Shown piece after piece: positions 22,090 through 33,930 of a stretch of 64,000 bases of DNA (positions are counted from its first letter, which is position 1; the number at the start of each line of letters is the position of its first letter). The stretch is from Hepsetus odoe. Lineage: Eukaryota > Chordata > Actinopteri > Characiformes > Hepsetidae. The DNA lies in contig CM029378.1 in NCBI GenBank assembly GCA_017165825.1, positions 18,197,911 through 18,261,910 of the forward strand, written 5' to 3'. A program made the position numbers and the translations under genes. The notes under the pieces were generated by a model, which had not been told where the DNA came from, made no database searches, and saw only the letters and a program-made list of their open reading frames with translations.

Positions 22090-24549
22090 ATGGAAGAGGA
22101 GAAAATGGAGCTAAAAGAGGTGGATAAATGCTCCCAGGGAATGCTTAAACACGCATCAAAGCCGCCCAGCTTGTTTGAGAGAGTGATCCAGCCATGTATA
22201 GCAGAGCTGGTGGGGACCATGTTTTTTGTCTTCATTGGTTGTGTGTCAGTGATTGAGAATGTGGAAGCGGCAGGCAGGCTGCAGCCGGCTCTGGTGCACG
22301 GCCTCGCAGTGGCTGTGATGGTGGCGTGCATGGCTGAGATCAGGTAGTCATCTCCTTATGGTGTTTTTTCCATTGCTGTCTTAGTTCATCAAATTTGAAT
22401 TCAGAGATTCAGTTTTTCAGTGATGCTACTGGAGATCCTCTGCCAAATGCTTTCCCTGCTCTAACATCCCCCTCTTTAGCTAAGCAAAGATTTTTTTTCG
22501 ATCAAATGTGCTGCGAGAAATATATTTCAAATATTCTAGGCAGTGTGACTTCAGCATGAAGAAACATCTGTATACAGCACTGATGAAGGCTAACAAAAAA
22601 ATACGAAAAAAACCTTTTTACATTTACAGCAGTTGGCAGACACTTTTTTCCAGAGCAACTTTCCTGATTGCAGGGACAATCCCCCTGGAGAGACTTGGGG
22701 TTCAGGGTTTTGCTTAGGAACCCAATGGTGGTAGTGCTGGAGGTGGGATTCCAGCCATAGGCGAGTATCCTACCACTAGGACAACCACCAAAATTAAAAA
22801 CTGATTTTGGAAAACAAAAAAAAGTGTACATTTTTTTAAAAGTGTAAATCCATTTTTGGTTGTTTAGAAAAGTATTGTTTCTAATGATCCTGTTTTTTAA
22901 GCATTTGTTTAGTGTAGAACTCTTTTGACTCTTTTGCAGTGGTTCACATTTCAACCCTCCTTTCACCATTGGCATCTTCCTATGTGGAGAAATACGGCTG
23001 ACTTTGGCCATCCTGTACCTGATCAGTCAGCTTATTGGAGGTCTGCTTGGTGCTGCTATGTCAAAGGTAGATCCAATAGCAGTAGTATTTTGTCAGTTTA
23101 ATGTTTTATGTTTGGAGTAGCCAGCTCTGATTTGATCTCATTTTATAAATAAATGAGGGTTTCATATGCTCTTCAGGTTATGACATCAAGTGAAAACTAC
23201 ATGAACGCCTCTGGGGCAGCTTTTACCATTCTAAAATCGGACGACCAACTTGGAGCAGCCATCTTTGCTGAGATAGCCATGACATGTCTGGTGACAATGG
23301 TGGTGCTGCTGGGGGCAGTCAATGGGAAAAGCAAGAGCCCCCTTGTGCCTTTCATGGTGGGCTGCACTGTGATCATCAATATCCTGGCTGGGTAAGTCAA
23401 GAATGTTCTGAGGACCTTCTGATATTTTGTTATTATAAAGAGGTCAATTCTTTTTTCCTGTGCACTGAAGAAATCTGGGTTTGAGATCAAAAGAAAAATA
23501 TGAGCTACAAGTTTTTTTTGCATTTACTTCTCAATTACATACACACCTATTTTCATGAGACCAACCAGTCTTTCAAATATTTGAGCAACAAAGGTAGTTG
23601 TTGTTACACAGGGTTGTCCTATTATACTGACAGTTTAAACCATAAATAGCTCTTGATTTGTAATTTTAGCTGAAACTTTGGATTTCACCTATGAAGAATG
23701 CATTTGTAGTTAAAGAGTAGAAGTTAATGTAGTTAAAAAGACCAGAGCGCTGTCTATGAAAGACATGCCATTTTGAAGTTTGGGGGAAAAAATGAGATTT
23801 TGAGCTGACTGAAGCATTTCAAAAACCTTGGGAATAGAAGGAAAGAAACTACTGGTGTACTTAACAAGATACATCAAACATGTCAATCAAGGAAAACAAC
23901 AACAGCTGATCAGGGCAGTTTACAGAGAAATGCAAGCAAACTACTGAAATGGAACTTCATCCTGCAGTGAGACAACAATCCAGAGTACACTGACAAGTTA
24001 AAAAAAGGAGGGAAAAAGTGGAAAGTGATCCAGATATAAACTCAACTGAACATGTACGACATACCTAGGGAATAAAAGATGAAAAATCTTTTGATTTCCA
24101 TCCCAGATGTCTTCCATGGGAAGAACAACCAAATAAACTAGTATGCTGTTCAAATACTTTTTGGAGGGAAATGTATTTATATATAACATTCTTAGCTTGC
24201 CTTCACTAAATGTGCATCTGATGTATCATGTGGTATTGCAGTGGGGACATTTCAGGCACCTGTCTGAACCCAGCAAGGGCTTTGGGACCAGCAGTGATGG
24301 TGGGTTATTGGAAATATCACTGGGTATACTGGGTTGGCCCTATTGGAGGAGGGTTAGTGGCTGCAGCGCTTGTAAGGTGAGTCTGCTTGGCATGAAAATG
24401 CATATAAAGAAGTATAAACAAGTATAAAAAGATAATGACTGTCTGATGATGATCATGATGATGATAATTATTCATTGGTTATTGGTCCAATGTTTACTCC
24501 TTTCAGGCTTCTGCTTGGAGATGAGAAGATCCGAGTAATAGTGAAATGA
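22090..24549 (+). CDS. aqp8: Aquaporin-8, second tandem copy, with an NPP motif, 5 exons
   Basis: Exons: 22090-22343, 22940-23066, 23177-23391, 24242-24376, 24507-24549; 257 residues. Exons 2, 3, 4 and 5 have exactly the lengths of the first copy (127, 215, 135, 43), which confirms tandem duplication. The protein is a six-helix AQP8-type channel: the second half-helix has CLNPARALGP (NPA 208-210, C206, R211) and helix 2 keeps ALVHGLA. The first half-helix reads SHFNPPFT, so the canonical NPA is NPP at residues 90-92. The loop in exon 3 keeps MNASGAAF. All splice sites are GT/AG and the frame is intact, so it is probably expressed. Intron 1 contains a SINE-A copy and intron 3 a Tc1-like relic. 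The NPP change could alter pore geometry; this is inference. Confidence 0.95.
22618..22792 (-). mobile_element. SINE family A in second aqp8 intron 1
   Basis: Reverse-oriented copy with TTTACAGCAGTTGGCAGACA tail, AACCCAATGGTGGTAGTGCT middle and ATCCTACCACTAGGACAACC head. Confidence 0.8.
23770..24180 (+). mobile_element. Tc1-like relic in second aqp8 intron 3
   Basis: The plus strand gives a degraded transposase-like stretch around 23950-24050 (QDNNPEYT-like), and the right end reads CAAATACTTTTTGGAGGG (24151-24168), a Tc1-type terminus. Left end not found. Confidence 0.5.
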
Positions 24550-25073
24550 TCTCCACCAGTGTGATTTCTAACTTCATTGTTAAAGTTTCAGGTGAATTTC
24601 AGAAATGCTGTTTTATGAGTTAGTTAGTTTTACCAGCAGATGTCAGTATCCATGACTGTATGTAAAAAATTTTTTTCAATTAATACTTTCTTTTGTTCCA
24701 AAAGCAATGCTAATTATCAATCTGAAGTGAAATGAATGGGATGGGAAGGAGATTAGTTTCTGTCAGGAGTTTTGTTAGGGACAGAAAGGAGATGGGTCAG
24801 GGTTTAGAAGGACAGGAGTGGTGTGAAGGGTGGTAGGAGTTGGACTGGTGCCAGTGCAGTGTGTCACTCAGCCAGAGTGTTTGAGTGTTTCACCCTGCTG
24901 TCAGGTGCAGATGAACGCCCATCGCACACACACACACAGTCACTGACAAAGTCTCTATCAGCAGTAGTGAGATTCTTTAAACAAGCTAGCAAACACTGAT
25001 CACACTTTTACCAGCTTCACCAGGAGTCCCTGAGACGCCTTTCTCCTGAGAAATTCATGAAAAATGTTTTGGA

Positions 25074-25079
25074 AATAAA
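25074..25079 (+). other. Possible polyadenylation signal of the second aqp8
   Basis: AATAAA 525 bases after the stop codon. From here to the globin gene at 25771 the sequence is AT-rich with a short (AAT)n run near 25565 and no gene. Confidence 0.4.
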
Positions 25080-25699
25080 TGAATACCGATGTTATGTTGT
25101 TAATTAGTTGTTTTGTTTTGTAGTCCCTTGGGAATATCACAGAGGCAGTTAGCTAAACTAAGCTGACCGGGTTGTTTGTAATTTTTTGTTTGATTGCTTG
25201 TTTCTGTCAGAAACTGGAATATTATGATGATCTTGTTCTATTTTTCTCTCTTTTTTTATAATTATATGTATGATTATAAAAAATGTATAATTTTAAAATG
25301 TATTATACACCAGCCCTCAGCCTTGTTTAACAGCAGTGACAGACAGAGCTACACTTTTATTTTGAATAAAAAAATAAAAAATGTCTGATTTTTTTGTCTG
25401 ATGTTTATTTTTTTAAATAAATGGAATAAAAAAATAAATGAAAGTACATATACAAAATGCTGTATATTTAGCAGAAAATATTACAACATAATGTTATACA
25501 CAGTAATCTATTCACCCCATTCACCCCCAGTATGTATCTGGTATTTACCTCTTTTGATAAACTAATAATAACAATAATAATAACTGATTGAATAATTTAC
25601 TGAATCTGCATGAAGATTCTTAAAGTAATGCTGTAACATCCCAGCAAATGTGGAATGTTGTGAAGAAAAAAGGACAAAATACATAACTTTTTGCTTACT

Positions 25700-25705
25700 T
25701 TTATT
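25700..25705 (-). other. Alpha-globin polyadenylation signal
   Basis: On the minus strand AATAAA lies 66 bases after the stop codon of the alpha-type globin, the usual distance for globin genes. Confidence 0.6.
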
Positions 25706-25770
25706 TTGTTACATCATGCCCAGGCCAGAACAACAAGGCTGACCTTTAAGCACCAGAAATATGTAAACAT

Positions 25771-26404
25771 TTATCTATATTTATCAGACATAGCCTGGGC
25801 CACATTGGCAAGGAACTTCTCAAAGGCCAGGTGAACCTCAGGAGTGAGATCCTTTGGGAAATAGATGGCCAGCACCACCAGGATGTTGTGGGACAGGATC
25901 TGTTGGAATGGTAATAAAGATGTTCAGAAGCTCAGAAACCCTGCTTGGGTTTGTAAAGAACATAAATCAGTATTGGACCACATAAGATCACCTTGAAGTT
26001 GGCAGGGTCCACTCTCAGCTGGAAGGCATGCAGCTCACTGAGGGTCAGCAGGCCACCAATGAGGTCATCAATTTTGGTCACAGCCTCGGCGACTCCTGCC
26101 ATGACCTTCTTGCCATGGTTCTTCACAGGGGCAGAGCCCGGGCTCATTTCTGGCCAGTGAGAGAAGTAGGTCTTGGTCTGAGGATAGACTGACAGCATCC
26201 TGCCAAATTAAAGAAGAGAGGAGCAAGTGGATTAGTCAGTTAATATAAAGATGGAGGGGTATAATGTCCTATAATGGTATCCATACACCTCTAACGCAGC
26301 CAGACCCACCTGACCAGGGCATCATGTCCAATTTCATCAGCCTTGGGGGCGGCCTTTGCCCAGAAGGCCTTGACGAGGTTCTTGTCCTTGGCGGAGAGGC
26401 TCAT
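25771..26404 (-). CDS. Haemoglobin alpha-type subunit, 3 exons
   Basis: Minus-strand exons: 26404-26310, 26199-25992, 25899-25771, with GT/AG introns at the two conserved globin positions (phase after codon 31 and after codon 101). It encodes 143 residues, the usual fish alpha length. The N-terminus is MSLSAKDKNLVKAFWAKAAP. The haem pocket is complete: distal histidine at residue 60 (KNHGKKV) and proximal histidine at 89 (SELHAFQLRVDP), Met counted as 1. Aspartate of the VDP turn and the C-terminal KYR are conserved. It pairs with beta subunits in the red-cell oxygen carrier. It lies tail-to-tail with the second aqp8 and head-to-head with the beta-type gene at 29897. Whether it is embryonic or adult is not decidable from sequence; I give no symbol for that reason. 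Confidence 0.95.
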
Positions 26405-26439
26405 TCTGTACTCCTGATGGCAATTGCTTCGCCTGCGGC

Positions 26440-26510
26440 TCTCTTTTTATGTGTTCATGGTCGAGCAGGCCCACCCAAGATAGGAGACCTAGTTACGTAC
26501 CAGATTGAAC
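26440..26510 (-). promoter_or_regulatory. Alpha-globin promoter
   Basis: On the minus strand upstream of the ATG there is a TATA-like ATAAAAAGAG at 26450-26441, about 40 bases from the start codon. A CACC-type GGGTGGG (26476-26470) and a GATA-type word (AGATAG on the plus strand, 26478-26483) follow upstream, the usual erythroid combination. Motif calls are by eye. Confidence 0.6.
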
Positions 26511-26519
26511 CCCTGCCAG

Positions 26520-28635
26520 GGAAGGGTCTCACTTTGACGTTATGCCATTGATTATTTCCCTCCCCTTTCTCCTCTTGTTTTTTTCTTTTTCAAATATTCT
26601 CAAGTTCAAAGCTTTATTGTGAGTATAGAATTTGTCCTGAAAAAAGCTTTTATTTTACATTAAATAACAATATAATCTATAGTAATTGCTATTTTCGGAA
26701 ATCACTGTGTAATACTGTATTTTACAGTTCAGTTTACAGTATAACTGACTTAACGTTTCTGTAAAAATAAACTTTTCAAGGATTCCCAAAATGTCCCGAA
26801 AGTACATGTTTCTGTTTCCTCAGTTATAATATATCATACATGTGATTTGATAAAAATATACATAATTTCTTATGTCTTGGTCTCCAGAATGGTGACTTTC
26901 AGAAAAATAACCATTATTTATGGTTAATATTATTTATTTATTTATTTATTTATTTAATAATCACTAAACATTTCTGTTTACCCTTGTATTTCCTCACAAT
27001 GTAAATGTCAGCATGCAGTAGTAGGCAATAGGAAATTTATGTGATATTTACAAGCATTTTACATTTTGACTGCTCACACGGCCTCCACAAGGTGTATCAT
27101 TTTGATATAATGTGAAGTAATCCATCTTTACATTTCTTTTGGGAGTTCATGTTCTTTGAGAAATTAAAACTGCATTCAGCAGAATGTTAATTTCATAGAT
27201 TAGACTGTGAAGTTATTTATGAAAGAAAGGTAATAACAACACCACCACCAACAACAACAACAACAACAACAACAATAATGATAACAACAACAATAACAAA
27301 ATACAATAATAATAATAATAAATCATTTTTAAAAAAGGATTTTCATATCTGAGAACAAATGTTATTCACGCTGGTATTTAAAGTAGCAGTAAGTTGAAAG
27401 CTTGTCTTGGTGGGATTTCTTGCTTGGGATTTGTGGACTGACTGCCTTGATTTGGAACAGATTTGTGAATCACACATTTCATTTATTGGCTCAAGTGTAT
27501 ATTTTCCTAATGAAAGATGATAAAGCCTTGCCCTCATAACTGCTTACTTATTTCTCATGATTTCCACACACCAGATCAGTGGAGAGCCCACGTCACTAGG
27601 ACTGTGAAGATGCAGATATCAGTAATAGTCAGGCTGCGGGTGTGTGTGTTTAAGACTGATAAGCCTGACACCCTGTATTTCAGTCTAGACAGGGTTTTAT
27701 TATTGTAAAAATAAAAAGTCGTTTTGTAAATTCATTTATCAGCATATTCAGTTGTAAAAACTCAGTTTGATACAGAAAATATAAAAAATAAATATATTTT
27801 TTTTATAATATATTTATTTTCTGTATCAAACTATATATATATATATGATATCTAATTTATTACCTAATAATAAAATAACTAATGAAACAGATCACTACAT
27901 TGAAACTTTGTTAGTCAGTTATTCAACCTAAGGTTAATTATTCAGTATTTTCTACATTATTCATTAAGAAATAATTGGTCTTTGTTGCGTGTGAACAGAG
28001 TCATAGTGGTTTAAGCTTTTTCAAGACATAAGGCATAATTCTCAAAACTTTTAGGGTTCTTAGGACTGGATATAGTATTATTAAACAATTACAATTATTG
28101 GTCTTTATCCTGTTGAAGAATTAAATGTTGTCCAATGATACGTAAGCCAGAAGGAACAGCAGGCTGCTGAATAACTGAGTGACTATTTCTTCACGACCCC
28201 TTTAATTTGTTCTGATTCTCCGGATCTTCCTCCCAAAAAGGCACGCAGAATGTCAGCAATCCACCTTCATGTTTCACTTTAGGGAACAAACATTCTTTGG
28301 TTTCCATTTCCTCATCCACTGCCTGACATAAACCCTGGACTTACTGCTGAAACGACTGAATGAAGAACTGAATTTTACTTTTGTCCATCCAATAGACCTG
28401 TTCCCAGTCCTGAACACTTCAGGGTTTGAGTTGTTGGTTTAAAGTTTTTCTAGCAGAAACTGGAGCTCTGACATTAGGAAATACGATGATGCACTAATGA
28501 CTGACTTCATACATCTTCTTCCAATAGTCTGAGCTTTTGTGGCTAATACGTTTGTAACTACCAGCTATGAAATATTAAAACTAATATTAATAAAATATTA
28601 ATTTTTTCTAAAACATTGAAGCCAGTTTATAGTTT
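26520..28635. other. AT-rich intergenic region, no gene seen
   Basis: Between the alpha- and beta-type genes. Contains simple (ATTT)n at about 26935-26957, (AAC)n at 27238-27300, (AAT)n at 27303-27321 and an inverted repeat around 27763-27832 in which TTTGATACAGAAAATA recurs on the opposite strand. No exon-like frame with splice sites was found. Confidence 0.5.
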
Positions 28636-28818
28636 AGTTGCGGCAAGGAGGCACAGAGGTAGCGCTGTCACCTCACAACGAAAAGGTCCTGGGTTTGATT
28701 TCTTGGTGCGACGGCCAATGCGTATGTTCTCCTGGTGTGAGTTTCCAGTGGGAGCTCCGATTTCCTCCCAGCATCAAAGACCTGCAAGTCAGGCAGACTG
28801 GAGATGCTTTATTACCCC

Positions 28819-28898
<80 letters not shown>

Positions 28899-29010
28899 TG
28901 TTTGCCCTGCAATGGGATGGTGACCTGTGTTAGGTGTTTCCCTGCCTTCTTGTCCTATGACTCCAGCACCATCCCGTGACCCTAATCAGGACAAGCGGCT
29001 AAGAAAAAGA
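28636..29010 (+). mobile_element. tRNA-like repeat with an internal GT array
   Basis: The 5' half (GCACAGAGGTAGCGCTGTCA, CTGGGTTTGATTTC, TTTCCTCCCAGCATC) and the 3' half (TTTGCCCTGCAATGGGATGG, CACCATCCCGTGACCC, GGACAAGCGGCTAAGAAA) match a dispersed repeat I know from many teleost genomes. A GT run at 28823-28897 sits inside it. Frames reading poly-Cys-Val or poly-His are only the microsatellite. Confidence 0.75.
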
Positions 29011-29383
29011 GTAAGAGTCAGTGTATGTAGTGAGTGCTTATGTTTCTAAATATCCAAGCGTGGCTGCAACTTTTGGCTTGTAGTGTACATCATGATCCTT
29101 TGGTACCTCTTGTTTTGTTTTTATGTATTTTTTTGCACCCTTTCATCACCCTACATTTTTAAATAGAAGAGGGAAATTAAAACTAGAGTGTAGATTTATT
29201 TACAGTGATACTGGTGGGAACCATGGATCAAAAGAAAATATTTTGAAATATGTTATATTATTCTATATTATATCTATTTTATATTATTCTATATTACATC
29301 ACAATGACTTGGTACATATCTTTTTGGTAAAAAGTATAAAAACAATGCAAAAAAAGAAAAGCAAAGAACTATAGAGGATTTGT

Positions 29384-29385
<2 letters not shown>

Positions 29386-29457
<72 letters not shown>

Positions 29458-29466
29458 TATATATAT
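29386..29466. repeat. (TA)n microsatellite
   Basis: About 40 TA units with one slip near 29451, roughly 430 bases upstream of the beta-type globin start. Confidence 0.95.
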
Positions 29467-29739
29467 TATACTTATGAAATGGAAGTTTTTATTTAATATT
29501 GTTTGTATAATGTCTAAATCATAAACACAAAATTCATGATTACAATCCAGAAGTAGCAATGACTCTTCAAAGATCTCAAAATATACTGTAAAACGTGTAA
29601 TAACTCTCTGTGATACAGGTTTAGATGAATTAAACTCCTCGGTCTGGTTCCCTTCATCACCACTGTGAACGAATCAGAGCCGAACCGGTTCATATTAAAC
29701 CGCCCTGAACGACTCGCTGCCTCTTCATCCGGGCTTTTA

Positions 29740-29880
29740 CTCCCCACCAATCAGACCGCTGCTCCTGGGAGTGACCACGCCCTCATTCGAACCAGCTCTG
29801 AAACAGACACACGCAGACACGGCCACGCTGGGGCACGCGTCACTGTGCCTCACCTCATTAAACTCGCCATAAAAATCAAC
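29740..29880 (+). promoter_or_regulatory. Beta-globin promoter
   Basis: CCAAT at 29747-29751, CACC-type CCACGCCC at 29775-29782, and TATA-like CATTAAA (about 29856) or CATAAAA (29869-29875). The order CCAAT, CACC, TATA is typical of globin promoters. The spacing to the ATG at 29897 is unusually short, so the 5' UTR would be only about ten bases, or absent if the second TATA is used. Confidence 0.55.
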
Positions 29881-29896
29881 ACTATCCAGCACAGGT

Positions 29897-31291
29897 ATGG
29901 TAGAGTGGACAGAGGAGGAGCGAGCCTTCATCCGGGAGGTGTTCAGTAAACTTCAGTATGAAGATGTGGGTCCTAAATCCCTCTGCAGGTACGTGGTCAT
30001 GACCATCAACTGTAGTGCACCTTACTGTCAGTCCCCTGCTTCTTATCCCAGTGTCCTTCCACCTTAAACAACGTCCAGAACGCTTTATAGTGCCCACACG
30101 GTAATGTAACTGCTGCAGCATTTAAGGTGGAACAGAAAAGTCCAATAAGAAGGAAGGTTAAACTAATACTATCACTATCACTGTACTACACTATTATAGT
30201 TCTTCACTATATCTAATACTAACACAGAATGTACTGGACTGTACAAGACAACGTTATACTCTACTAAACTATACTATTCTATTATAATACCAATACATGC
30301 TTTATTATACCTTACTAAAATGAATATTAAACTAAAAAGCCACAGCTATACTATACTATATACCATACTATACTATATACTCTACTGCACACACTTCATT
30401 TCAATGATCACTGTTAGGTTATTTACTTATGCTTAGGTTTTTAACAAAGTGTCTGGTGACTGGATCATCAGCAGCTTTATTGTTAATGTATAAAGGTATG
30501 AAGGTGTACGATTATTCCTTGGCTACACCATTTGGCGGTGGACAGTGTAATGTGTGTGTTCGTGTTCTCCACTGCAGGGCTCTAATTGTGTACCCCTGGA
30601 CCCAGCGTTACTTTGCTCATTTTGGTAACTTGTATAATGAAGAAGCCATCTTGGGTAACCCGGAGGTGAACAGGCATGGTGCAGTGGTGCTGCATGGACT
30701 GGATATGGCCCTGGAGAACATGGACAACATCAAGAGCACCTATGCGGAGCTGAGCGAGCTGCACTCTGAGAAATTACATGTGGATCCGGATAATTTCAAG
30801 GTGGGATAATGTGCGTTAGGCCAAGATAAACATACACTGAATGAATAAAACACACAAGAAAAAAAGTGCAGGAAACCTTAGCATTTTGTGATGCAACACT
30901 AAATCCAGCTGATGTGGTGAGAAAGATCCACCACCTCTAATGAAAGTGTAGCGTAGAACATGATTTGGCAGCAACAGGTGGGAAATGGCCTGTAATAGAA
31001 AGCCTTCCTTTAGTCATGTAGGTGCTTGTTTAAGGTAGATGTTAATGATGAAGTTGTCAGGTAAAGCTTCCACAACAAAAAAAAAAAATTGACAAACATT
31101 TGACAACTGTGTTGTTTATTATTATTTCATCATTTGCACTAACTGTGATGTCTTTGTTGCAGCTAATGGCAGACTGTATTACAGTAGTTATCGCAACCAA
31201 GATGCGAGCCGCCTTCACCCCTCCCATGCAGGCTGCATGGTACAAGTTCCTCTCAGTGGTGGTCTCAGCTCTGAGCAAACAGTACCACTAA
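29897..31291 (+). CDS. Haemoglobin beta-type subunit, 3 exons
   Basis: Exons: 29897-29988, 30578-30800, 31163-31291; 92, 223 and 129 bases, the standard beta-globin exon sizes, giving 147 residues. The start MVEWTEEER is typical of fish beta chains. The conserved VYPWTQRYFAHFGN opens exon 2. Distal histidine is at 64 (NRHGAVV) and proximal histidine at 93 (ELHSEKLHVDPDNF), so haem binding should be normal. The C-terminus SKQYH keeps the terminal histidine used in the Bohr effect. The E-helix run RHGAVVLHGLD is divergent from the usual AHGKTVMGGL form, suggesting an early-branching or fast-evolving copy. It is transcribed away from the alpha gene at 26404 and towards the alpha-type gene at 34759. 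A SINE begins about 7 bases after the stop codon. Confidence 0.95.
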
Positions 31292-31297
31292 AAATTG

Positions 31298-31525
31298 AAA
31301 GTGAAAGTCATTTTGAGAACACACAGCACAGCACACAGTGAACCACAACAAAATTGGTCGTCTGCATTTAACCCATGCACCAGCTATGAAAGCACTCAGG
31401 GAGCAGTGACGGGGATGGTACCTTGCTCAGGGGTACTTCAGGGCAACCTACTGGTAAGGGGTTTGAACCTGCAGTCTTCTGATCCTGTGGCCGTCTCCCT
31501 AAACGCTAGGCCACCACTGCCCGCT
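31298..31525 (-). mobile_element. SINE family B in the beta-globin 3' flank
   Basis: Reverse-oriented: AAAGTGAAAGTC-like left end, AGCACACAGTGAACCACAAC, GGGAGCAGTGACGGGGATGG, TTTGAACCTGCAG and CGCTAGGCCACCACTGCC head. It directly follows the beta-type stop codon. Confidence 0.85.
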
Positions 31526-32159
31526 GAATTGTGCACATTTAATATTTGAGTGATGAGTATATTTTGTGTATATATATATATTTACTTTTTTCATTTTAAG
31601 TTTTCCTTTTGAGTTATGAAAAGATTCAAATAGAAAAGTGGATCTGGTGTCCCCTTAAAACTCATTGAAGGTACAGAACTAGATGTTATAGGAGAAGCAC
31701 TTTTCATTTACATTCTATACATTCATTTTGAAGTCCTTGGTAGGACCATTCCCTCTCCATTTAAGGTGGATAAGATAGCCTTTCAAACATTTCAACAAAG
31801 GTTCAGAAACTTTTTCCAAGGGCAGTTATAAAAGGGATTATTTTTTTTAATTCATATAACCTATTTTTCTGTTATTCTGAGCTCATCCCTTATGTTGAAA
31901 CTCTGATTTCTGTACGAGACTCGTCTCTTTATGCATTAATGTGTGTGATGTTAGACTGGATGGTGAGAAAGTGTGTATGACTGATCAGATGATGGCACTT
32001 GAAATTAACAGATAATAAGAGTGCGATGAAGGATGGTTTGTTGAAATGTTTTCAAATTATGTAAATAGTCCATATTAAATTAATCCATAAAGATTACTAA
32101 TTAGTTCTTGTCCTTTGTCTGGGTTCTCTTGAGTGAGATTCTGTTGTCCATAAGGACAA

Positions 32160-33000
32160 TTCAAATGTGGAGAATCAGACTGGGGCAGACTGGGGTTGAA
32201 TCAGCAAAATGTATGAGCCCCATGTTCCAATGGGCCCTCCCGGAGAACAGATGTTTTGAATAAAAGCCCAGTAAAGAGGTGGACAGAAAAAATGCAACAC
32301 ATAACCTATTAATCAGTTGGAGAGCATTGGCATTTGTAAAATCATTGAAACAGCAATGCCATTTCATTTGTTTTTGCTCTGCAGTGAAGACATTTAAAGT
32401 CAGTGGCATATACATCCTCCACAGGGCAGGAGTGCATATATCATAACCTACCATTCAAAGAAGACTTGGAGAGCAGATATTTAAAGCCCTCATCAGATGT
32501 AAACTACAGCAGTAAGACAGAGAAAACCAATGAAGTGTAGAGGTGAGCCATGAGTTCATGAGTTCTATGGACTGATAATTTATCTCAGCCAGAGTGTGAA
32601 GAAAGGGAATAATCCAAATCCATCCATCCATTATCTGCCGCTTGTCCCAAACGGGGTCACGGGGGAGTGCTGGTGTCCAATCCAGCGCACACAGGGCGAG
32701 GACGGGTAATCCAAATCCAAAACATACAAGTTCATCTGTGAAGCAAAGTGGAGGTAGAGCCATGGCTTGTGTTTTCTTTGGTAATTCAGCAAGAACAAGT
32801 AAAAGCCTGGAAACTATCCATAGAAGATGCCAATATTTTGGTGATGTCAGTGTGTTGCAGGCTTGATGAGAGGTCACATACACTAAGTGCTATTTAATTT
32901 ATCAAGATATAAATAACTGGAAATGAAATCTGAGTATCTGATAAAAAAAAACCTGAATTGCTGTTCCAATACTTTTGGAGGGGATTGTAGCTTCCTTTTG
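32160..33000. mobile_element. Probable DNA-transposon relic with a nested repeat
   Basis: The right end CCAATACTTTTGGAGGGG (32963-32981) is like the Tc1-type terminus seen at 24151. The middle holds a foreign piece, CATCCATCCATTATCTGCCG plus CTTGTCCC (about 32620-32700), a common teleost dispersed repeat end. Left end and transposase are not recognisable. Nothing else is seen in 31550-33200. Confidence 0.4.
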
Positions 33001-33201
33001 CAAGGTCTGCTGAGGGTAAAGGGAAGCCTTCCATTTCTTTACTGAATTACTAAACCATGTACACAATACAATTAATTGAAACAGTTTTATTACAAAAATG
33101 ATTATTTACAACACAAAGGGAGTTGGGTAAAGGACTGAAAGGGAGATGTCCTGTCAAAGACACTGGACTCCAAGGGGATATTTGTGTTTCCTTAGGGCTG
33201 T

Positions 33202-33899
33202 TTATCTAAACTTCTCGGCCAGCACTGCAGAGTAAGCTGACAGATACTTGTCTGTGGCTGCGTGAGCAACCGCTGAGAATTCTTCTCCCAGATAGCAGGC
33301 TATGGTCACCAGCATACAGTGATTGAAAAGCTGTGAAAAGACAAGTTTTCAGAGAGAAGATTTCAGTTTTTTCCCAACTAGGATGAAGTGCAGCCCTAAA
33401 TAAACACTTTCAGAGGAAATAATAAACAGGGGTAAGTCTGTGAAGCTGAAATCCAATTCTAAACACTATTAAACATGACAGCATTGCTATTTGTTCTGAT
33501 GCGCATGTGATTAAAGGACAGGACCTATTGTGACGACACATGACATATCAGATCAAAAGGAAATATGAGAAACAGATCAAATGGCACACGGTCATGCAGA
33601 TCTGGGGTTTATGGGAGGAAAGGGAACCTTGAAGTTGGTCGGGTGTATTCGCAGTTGGTAGGCATGAAATCTGCTCAGATAGCTGAGGTTGGAGGTGAAC
33701 TGGGCAGTGCCGATGTGTCTGGTGCCATCAGCGATGGCCAAGACGATCCTCTTCCCGATGGAGCGCAGAGCCTCCGAGCGCGCGCTGAGGTCCAGATGAG
33801 CGAAGTACGTCTTAGTCTTAGGAAAAGTAGTAAACATCCTGGATTTAAAAAGAGAGACTTGAACTTCAGGGTAATTAAAACACACTTAAAAATAATGAA

Positions 33900-33930
<31 letters not shown>

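Noticed and set aside
28638..28979. Poly-Cys-Val and poly-His frames
   Set aside because: Both strands of a GT microsatellite inside a repeat.
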